From the NCBI GenBank assembly GCA_946807835.1, contig OX327702.1, forward strand, positions 4,278,001-4,342,000: a stretch of 64,000 nt of DNA, in the 5' to 3' direction. Positions 57,367 through 64,000 of the stretch are shown here, one piece after another. The first letter of the stretch is position 1; every line of letters starts with the position of its first letter. The translations under genes and the position numbers were made by a program. Source of the DNA: Ailanthus altissimus (Eukaryota > Streptophyta > Magnoliopsida > Sapindales > Simaroubaceae). The notes under the pieces were generated by a model. That model had not been told where the DNA came from and ran no database searches. It saw only the letters and a list, made by a program, of their open reading frames with translations.

Positions 57367-59654
57367 TGTAAGTGCCAATTATTCTAAGGTGTATAAATGT
57401 GCATTTATGTTCATTGTACAAAATACGTATCTCATACATATTTATACATAGTGAAAGTTTAAAAAATAATAATGAACACGTTATAATATTTTAATAAAAT
57501 TAAATAGAGATTGGGAATTAAACAACTATAAAGCCTTTTGATCAAATAACTACTTAAGTCCACCTTAAGTGTTTTGGTTGACAGTTCTAACAATCAACTA
57601 GGTGGAATTGAATATCTAGAATAGCAGCCTAATCTAACACTGAGTCTAACACTTAAACCCAAACTTTATTATTTTCTATCGATCAATTCTTGATCAATAA
57701 AATCGTATCTTATTTTTGCTCTAATGGTTATGGCTTAAATTAGAAGAGATCATGAACAGTAAAGGGAAAACTATTTTCTCTCAATTCTTTTCCTCTTGGC
57801 CAACCACTTCCCAAGCAAAAATCTCCATCTTTTGTTTTTAATTTCACATATTAATAATAATTAAGATTTTAACTTAACCTATGAGTTAACCATTACCCCA
57901 AGTTAAGTTAATTTATTATTTAACAATTAAATAATAAAAATCTTAATTATTATATTATTTAATTAACCAAACCCAAGTTAACTCTTAACCTAGGTTAGGA
58001 TAATATATTTGACCACCGAGTATTTTATATTTAAATATTAAATTAGACCTAACTAAAGTTAACTATTAACCAAAATGAGGTTAGTTCACTTTTCCATAAA
58101 AGTAAACTTTAATATTTAAATATTAAATTAACTTAACCTTAGTTAATTCTTATTAAAGTAAACTTTAATATTTAAATATTAAATTAACTTAACCTTAGTT
58201 AACTCTTAACCTAGGTTAAGTTTATTGATTATTTAATTCTTAAATAATCAAATATATGAAATTACCCTTAAACCCTTAATTGGTTAACAAGTAAACCTCC
58301 TAGTGGTTTTATTATACCATACATTTGGGTAAACTTAATTAAAGACTCACTATGCGCTACGTGTTATTCTTTAATTAATAGACAACACTTGTCAACTAAT
58401 TATTATACTTAACACTTAAATACTGGCACGCGCACATCCTAAGGGTTCTTAAATCAAACAATCAATTATGCTAGATTTTACTGGATTGGATTATTCAATC
58501 TGGTATATTGACCTAGTGCATAACAAGTACACTTTATATTGTAGGACTCTCTAGGTCCATGCCCATTTCGTCAAATGAAACTATTCTATAATTCTGTGAA
58601 TAATGCCGCATGCACACATCATGTATATTACAAATCAGCATATTGAACCATACCAGTTGAGGTCAAAATATATACATATAGTCTTTCCGTCATTTATATC
58701 CTAGATGTGTGAGGACATAGATCAGCACCGTCAAATCCTCATACGCTCATGCATGAATTCATCTCCAAATTCGTATCTCCATGGACTATATAAGCAAACA
58801 CATTTACTATATTTTTCAACCTTGTAGGAAACTCTTTTCTTGGGTTGATTGCTTATGGCCATAAGACTTTCTGAGATACAATCTCAAAGCATCTAGATAT
58901 ATAACTCCCTATATGAGCTAATAGATCCTATATCTATACACACCAGACTCTAGAAGCATTGGACCATACCTAATGACATGCCGTGATCAAACTATAAAAC
59001 GTCTCTGACTTTCGTAGAACCTAAGTATGGTGGATCATTCACAAGCCCACCGTAACACTCATGTCAAAAGACCACGCATACTACATAGGATGTCTATTAA
59101 TGTCTTCATTAATCTATTCCATTTCTAGTCCTTACTAAATACTTATATACCTATACTAGCTCCAAGCTCATAGTCAACTAAGAACAATCATTTGTACTCT
59201 ATAGATATAGACATACACTGATCTATATGAAAAGGTATTCATCAACAGACTTTCATTTGTGACAATATATGAGGAACATAATATTTAATAATATACTTGT
59301 ATAATGACATTTCTTAGCACACGACTGCAACTCTTCAACTACATCATTATTAGTATACCTTCAAGTCTTTGTGTCGTTATAGACAAGGCTCCAACTCCTT
59401 AGATTTCACTAATTCTTATAACCTGCTAACTCTTAGTAGTCATAATTCATAGTGTTACTAATTCTTAGTCCTGATCTAAACAAATTTAGACCAAATCTGA
59501 ACTCCTTCATATCATACAATGTCTGCAGAGTTACAAGCATTATACCATATAATAAAATATAATCAACGATTTAATAAAATGTATATCATATATATATATA
59601 TATATATCAAATATTCATATAAATAGAGATAACACGTAAGCACTAACTCTAACA
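57367..59654 (-). repeat. 5' LTR of family A copy 2
   Basis: In + coordinates TGTAAGTGCCA...CTCTAACA. Compared with the 3' LTR it has an extra about 55-bp tandem duplication of AAAGTAAACTTTAATATTTA (58098 and 58154) and a (TA) run at 59591-59607. It would have carried the promoter for the element. Confidence 0.92.
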
Positions 59655-62600
59655 AAATTTGTCATATATTTACTAACTATACTCACTCATTGAGCTATAT
59701 TAGGCCTTATATATACCATAGCGCATACATGAGGCACCTAAGAACTTGTAAATGGTATCTTTAACATCTCTAGTTTCTTTTCTTTAGTCTCTTATGATTG
59801 TCCTACTGACAATTTGAAATGTATAGCTAATAGAGTTTACACAACCTTTGTATCAACTATTCTGAATCTATAAAGGACCTTTTGTATATACCTCTGCTGA
59901 GGTAAGAATATAACATTACTCTTATCCTTAATGATATTTATACCAAAGATCCTTTTGGTTGCCCTCGAGTCTTTTATCTCAAACTCATAATTTAACTACT
60001 CTTTTAACTTCTATATCTTCTCTTTATCTCGACATACAATCAATCTATCATCCACATAAAGAAATAAAAATATATATACACTATCTTTCAATGCCTTAAA
60101 GTACACATACCAATCATATTTACTTCCTGTAAAGCCATACTGATGTATGAAATTATTAAATCTCTTATACTACTATCTAGAAGATTGTTTCAGCCCATAT
60201 AACAACTTTTTTAGTAAGTAAGCATAAATTTTTTTTTCTATTTTTTCAAAACCTTGCGGCTATGGTATGTATATCTTTTTTTTCTAATTCTACATAAAGA
60301 AATGGTCTTAACTTCTATTTGCTCTAGATACTAATTTTTGTTAATGCACATGACCAATAGGATTTGAACTAATGAGTAATTGAATACATAAGAGAAAATC
60401 TTTTGAAAATCAACTCTTTTTCTTTGTGTAAAGCCTTGGGCAACTAACATAGCCTTAAACCTTATAGGCTCTACATTTGAGATCTTATCATTAACTTTGT
60501 AAACCTACTTACACCCAACTAACTTTTTACCCTCAAGTTTAGCCACAAACTCCCATGTCTTATTCTTTGTAATTGAACTAATCTCTTCTTTTATTTATGC
60601 TACCATTTCTCACTATTAATGCTTCTCATAGCCTCTTTATACATGTTAAAATCATCTTATCAAATAGTATATGCAACATTAAAGGCTGAGCAATCAAGTC
60701 TATATTTGCCTACTTTATTAATGGCTTGATTGTTCTTCTTAGCCTATTTCTAGTAAACTGGTATTCTTCAAGTTCTGCTTCTAGAGTTCTTGTATGTTTC
60801 TGGGTAGTCTTCGAGGTACTTATAAAGGTTTGCAGTCTATCTCCTATGTTATTTCTTTGAAGTGTTGTCTTGAGTGCATAACAGGTCTCAACTCATGGTC
60901 TACTTCCACTCTCATAATTTTTGTGCTGAAACTATCTTTCTATCTCCTTCACTTTTGGCTTTTAATTGATTTTTATAATGGCTAATTCGTTAAACGTCAC
61001 ATCTCTGCTTATGATACTATTAGGTGCCTTTAGCTCTATGCATTACACCTTCAATCGTTTAACTCCTTCACGATATCCAATTAATATCCCTTTTAAGGAT
61101 CTCAGTTCTAACTTGCTTTATTTGGTATGTATAAAAGCAAGGCATCCAAATACCCTAAGGTGATCATATTTTGAAGTTCTTCCCAACCACTTCTCTTTTG
61201 GTGTCATAAAGTTAATTGTTATGAAGGAACTTCTGTTGATTAAGTAAGCTGCTGTGATTATTGCCTTTTCCCAAAATAATTTAGATAACCCAGAACTAGT
61301 TAGCATATATCTCACCATTTCCAATAGGGCTCTATTCATTCTTTATGCCAACCCATTCTAATGTAGTGTTGATCTCACAATTTTATACTTGGAGATGCCA
61401 TGTTTGGCACATAAACTATCAAACTCGGTATTATAATATTCAAGACTATTATTTGTCCTAAGTTTCTTAACTTTCTTACTAGTTTAATTTTTCACAAATG
61501 CCTTCCAAGGTTTGAAAGTCTCAAACACTTTTTCCTTACTTTTAAATACATACACTTATAACTTACTAGAAAAGTCATCAATGAGTGTAAAAAAAGTACC
61601 TAGCAGCACCATGAGTTAAAGTTTGTGCAGGTCTCCATAAATTTAAATGCATATAATCTAGTGTCCCCTTTGTTTTGTGTTCCTCAATGTTGAACTTGAC
61701 TTTATATGCTTTCTCACACATTGTCTTCACAAAACTCTAATGGTTGAATCTTTTTCTTGACAATAACACTTTGCCATATAACTCTTTGAGACATTTCTCA
61801 CTCAAGCGGCCTAACTTAATATGCCATAACTTGGTCTGCATATTCTCATTACTAGCACTAACTGATGTAGAACCAATAATGGCTTCTCCAAGCAACACAT
61901 ATAAATCATTGCATTTTTCACTCTTCATCACTACTATGGAACCTTTGATCATCCTAAGTGTCCCATTCTCCTCATTGAATGAATAGCCTTTTTTATCAGT
62001 TATCCTATAGATAATAAGTTCTTTTTTACATCTAGAACATGTCTTACATTCAGCAACTCTATCACTTTATCATAATGTAGTTTCAACCTAATACTACACA
62101 TTTGAATGACCTAACATACATTATCATTGCCTATTAATACTTTACCTTTATTAATGAATTGATAGTTGATGAACAAGGATTTATCTGAACACATGTGGTA
62201 AGTGAACCTTGAATCAAGTATTCATTCATTGGCCTTTTTCTCATTAGAGGTAACTAAAGTTTTTGCACTGTCGTAGTCTTCCTCATAGACTACTATAGCA
62301 TCACCTTTTTTTTTTCTTGTCCTTCATTTTGCCTTTCTTTTTTGGGCAATCTTTTATGAAGTGTCTTTCTTTCTTGTAACAAAAGAAAGTCTTGAGATGC
62401 CCCTTAACTTTGATCTAAATTCTTTTCTTTTCTTTTCTAGTATCAAACCTTCCTTTTATAGCTAATCCATTCATTGCACTAGTTTTCAATCTTTTCCTTA
62501 GTTCCTTTGAATTTAAAGAGGCCTTTACATTTGTCATCATTAATGACTCTCTTCCATATAGGAAAGTATCAATAAAGTGCTCTTAACTTGACAGCAACAA

Positions 62601-63000
62601 ACTCAATAAGATTATGGCTTTATCCTTATCTTTAACCTTGGCATTAATCATCTCAAGATCGATTATAATCTTATTGAATGAGTCAATATGGTCTTTTGTT
62701 GGTATCCTTTTAGCCATGGACAACTAATAAAGTTTTTTCTTTATATGTAGATGATTTGCTAGCAAATTCATTATATACAGGTCATCAAACCTCTTCCAAA
62801 GATCTATTGTTGTCTTTTCACCAGCAACTTCCCTTGAAACCTCATCACTTAGTGAAAGAACTATTAAACTATAGGATTTCTTCTGTATAAATTCACAATC
62901 TACGTCAGACCTTAATTGCTTTGGCTTTTTTTCTTCACTACTGGTTGCTGCAGCCTCCTCAGGCGAAGTCAAGCCCTTGACTCACTAGTAAGGCCATTAC
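59655..63000 (-). pseudogene. Copia gag-pol polyprotein (family D, upstream part)
   Basis: Minus strand, high to low: gag with MALLVSQGL (about 62990), SYSLIVLSLSDEVSREVAGEKTTIDLWKRFDDLY (62724-62900), zinc knuckle CYKKERHFIKDCPKKK (about 62335-62385; second Cys lost), protease ILDSRFTYHMCSDKS (about 62200), pre-integrase domain with LWHIKLGRLSEKCLKEL (61737-61850), integrase core to about 61350, RALLEMVRYMLTSSGLSKLFWEKA and TPKEKWLGR...HLRVFGCLAF (61118-61339), and RT (about 60600-59655) with YVDD near 60045 and RPNIAQ.VSIVSKYMTN at the insertion edge. Frameshifts and stops are frequent. Confidence 0.88.
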
Positions 63001-63075
63001 CTTAACCTTTCATAGATTAAGTAGTTTTACGCATTAAATTTCTTACCTCATATATATGAGTTGTCATAACTACAA

Positions 63076-63088
63076 CACTAGTATCACT
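63076..63088 (-). other. Degenerate primer-binding site of family D copia
   Basis: On the minus strand AGTGATACTAGTG follows the 5' LTR. It matches TGGTATCAGAGC at 7 of 12 positions, most changes being transitions. The call rests on position. Confidence 0.5.
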
Positions 63089-63687
63089 TATTAGGATTCT
63101 TTAACCACAAGTAATTGAGAATATAAAATAGAAAAGATCAATTAAGAAGAAAAAAAATACAATCAAAGTATACAAGATAATATTTACGTGGTTCAATAAT
63201 TACCTATGCCCACGGTAGACTAAGATCCTAGCCTCTTTTATTTATCACAAAGAACAATGATCTCTCATAAAGATCTCTCTCTGGGGACTATAATGAATAC
63301 TCTTTTGTTTGGTGGTGTTTTATAACCAAAATAGAGGTCTATTTATACCATTTCTTATTCTATATAAACTTTAGTCTAAGTTTTTCAAATAAAGGAAATT
63401 TAAACTAACTAAAATAAAAAAAAAACTCATAAAATGGGTAATCATATTAGCGCCGGGGCGCTGAAAGTTATGACTTGGGTGTCGTGGCTCTAGAGGTTCT
63501 GACTTGGACACCATGACACTCAAAATGCAGTTGTACGATGCTCAAACCTATATTTAGTTTTCAGTTCTTAGTCTCCAACTTCAGTCCTATCTTCATTTTT
63601 TGCCTTACTCTCAACTTTGTGTCAACTCTTCCTCTATGGCTTAATTCAAAATCATCATTTTACATGATTTTTAATCATCATTCTTCA
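63089..63687 (-). repeat. 5' LTR of family D copia
   Basis: 599 bp, in + coordinates TATTAGGATTC (TG mutated to TA)...TTCTTCA. It aligns with 47379-47983. It holds AGCGCCGGGGCGCTGAAAG near 63451, a GC-rich palindromic word in an A+T-rich LTR. Confidence 0.85.
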
Positions 63688-64000
63688 TAAGAATGAAAGC
63701 ACTTGTGGTTGAGAGAGCTTCTTTTAATTGAGTCTAATTGTGCTTCATAAAGCAGGCTAATTGCTTTTGAATAATGTCCCACCAACCTAAGAGCTTAGGT
63801 GGATCAATATAAGGTTGAAATTCAGAGATTCCTAGAAGAATCAAATTTTACATTAGTTAGATCATCCATATTAGAATACTTTTGTGTCCTAAACAACAAC
63901 TTGGTGAAAGTTCATGGTGTATTCATTGCAAAGGAGTAATAGAATTGCCCTATTCATATGTCAGTCATGACAGCAATTAAAGTTATTATATCTTTGCAAT
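63688..64000. other. Window end, unassigned
   Basis: Sequence beyond the family-D LTR is less A+T-biased than the flanks and could be decayed transposon DNA. No frame without stops or recognisable domain is present in this short end. Confidence 0.35.

Larger units (their letters stand above)
48629..59654 (-). mobile_element. Ty1/copia family A copy 2, complete with both LTRs, nested in family D
   Basis: LTRs of 2,249 bp (48629-50877) and 2,288 bp (57367-59654) enclose primer site, leader, gag, protease, integrase, RT, RNase H and polypurine tract. Target duplication GGATT (48624-48628) faces AAATT (59655-59659), differing by two G-to-A transitions; the reading frame of the host element confirms the site. 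A solo LTR (54254-55719) lies within its gag. Without it the element is about 9.55 kb. Stops and frameshifts disable it. Confidence 0.93.
47379..63687 (-). mobile_element. Ty1/copia element, family D, split by a complete family A element
   Basis: LTRs of about 600 bp (47379-47983 and 63089-63687) bound a minus-strand copia genome: gag, protease, integrase, RT (63000 down to 59655) and the RT end plus RNase H (48628 down to 47984). An 11,026-bp family-A element sits between. Joining 59655 and 48628 after removing one duplication restores a continuous SKYMTN-PSKEHW stretch of the RT/RNase H connection. Without the insertion it is about 5.3 kb, a normal copia length. Stops throughout. No matching target duplication was found outside. 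Confidence 0.9.

Noticed and set aside
47374..63692. Target duplication around family D.
   Set aside because: AGGAT on the left and TAAGA on the right do not match; either decay or an end misjudged by a few bases.
63688..64000. Possible exon of a host gene at the window end.
   Set aside because: Stops in all plausible frames, no splice-site logic visible and no domain recognised in about 310 bp.

Overview
This window is nuclear DNA from a flowering plant, most likely a woody or at least retrotransposon-rich eudicot. The evidence is strong A+T bias, one spliced gene of the plant-only LRR-XII receptor-kinase family with canonical GT-AG splicing, and decayed Ty1/copia, Ty3/gypsy and L1-type elements filling nearly everything else. 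I could not place it to genus. No bacterial features, tRNA or rRNA genes or CRISPR arrays were seen.

The only gene that looks intact is a leucine-rich-repeat receptor-like kinase (two exons, 14159-17462, + strand, 1,034 residues). It has a signal peptide, 22 LRRs, one membrane span and a non-RD kinase domain, the architecture of pattern-recognition immune receptors such as EFR and Xa21. A short relic of the 3' end of a paralogue lies at about 7785-7925, so the locus once held more than one member.

Layout. 1-5882: 3' part of a + strand copia element (family A) ending in a 2.0 kb LTR. 5883-8510: fragments of a - strand copia gag, a gypsy-type LTR and the kinase relic. 8511-13617: a chimeric non-autonomous LTR element whose 5' LTR carries a 21-bp minisatellite split by a solo LTR, with a 42-bp array of primer-binding sites behind it. 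13618-17952: kinase promoter, gene and 3' end. 17953-22494: a gag-to-chromodomain deletion derivative of a gypsy chromovirus, with a solo LTR inside. 22551-25480: a - strand copia deletion derivative (family F). 25588-33700: A+T-rich intergenic DNA with LTR fragments and several tandem duplications. 33720-41770: a - strand copia element (family G) broken by a solo LTR and by a 4.4 kb L1-type LINE. 41771-47378: repeats and a family-A solo LTR. 47379-63687: a - strand copia element (family D), with a complete family-A element (48629-59654) inserted in its reverse transcriptase/RNase H region, which in turn has a solo LTR in its gag.

Five solo LTRs with perfect 5-bp target duplications, and three reading frames that become continuous when insertions are removed, give a clear relative history. 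All retroelement coding regions carry stops or frameshifts, so none here looks able to move by itself. I found no convincing new gene system. The most unusual items are the tandem primer-binding-site array, the copia/gypsy chimera, and a GC-rich hairpin-forming motif recurring in LTRs of unrelated families.
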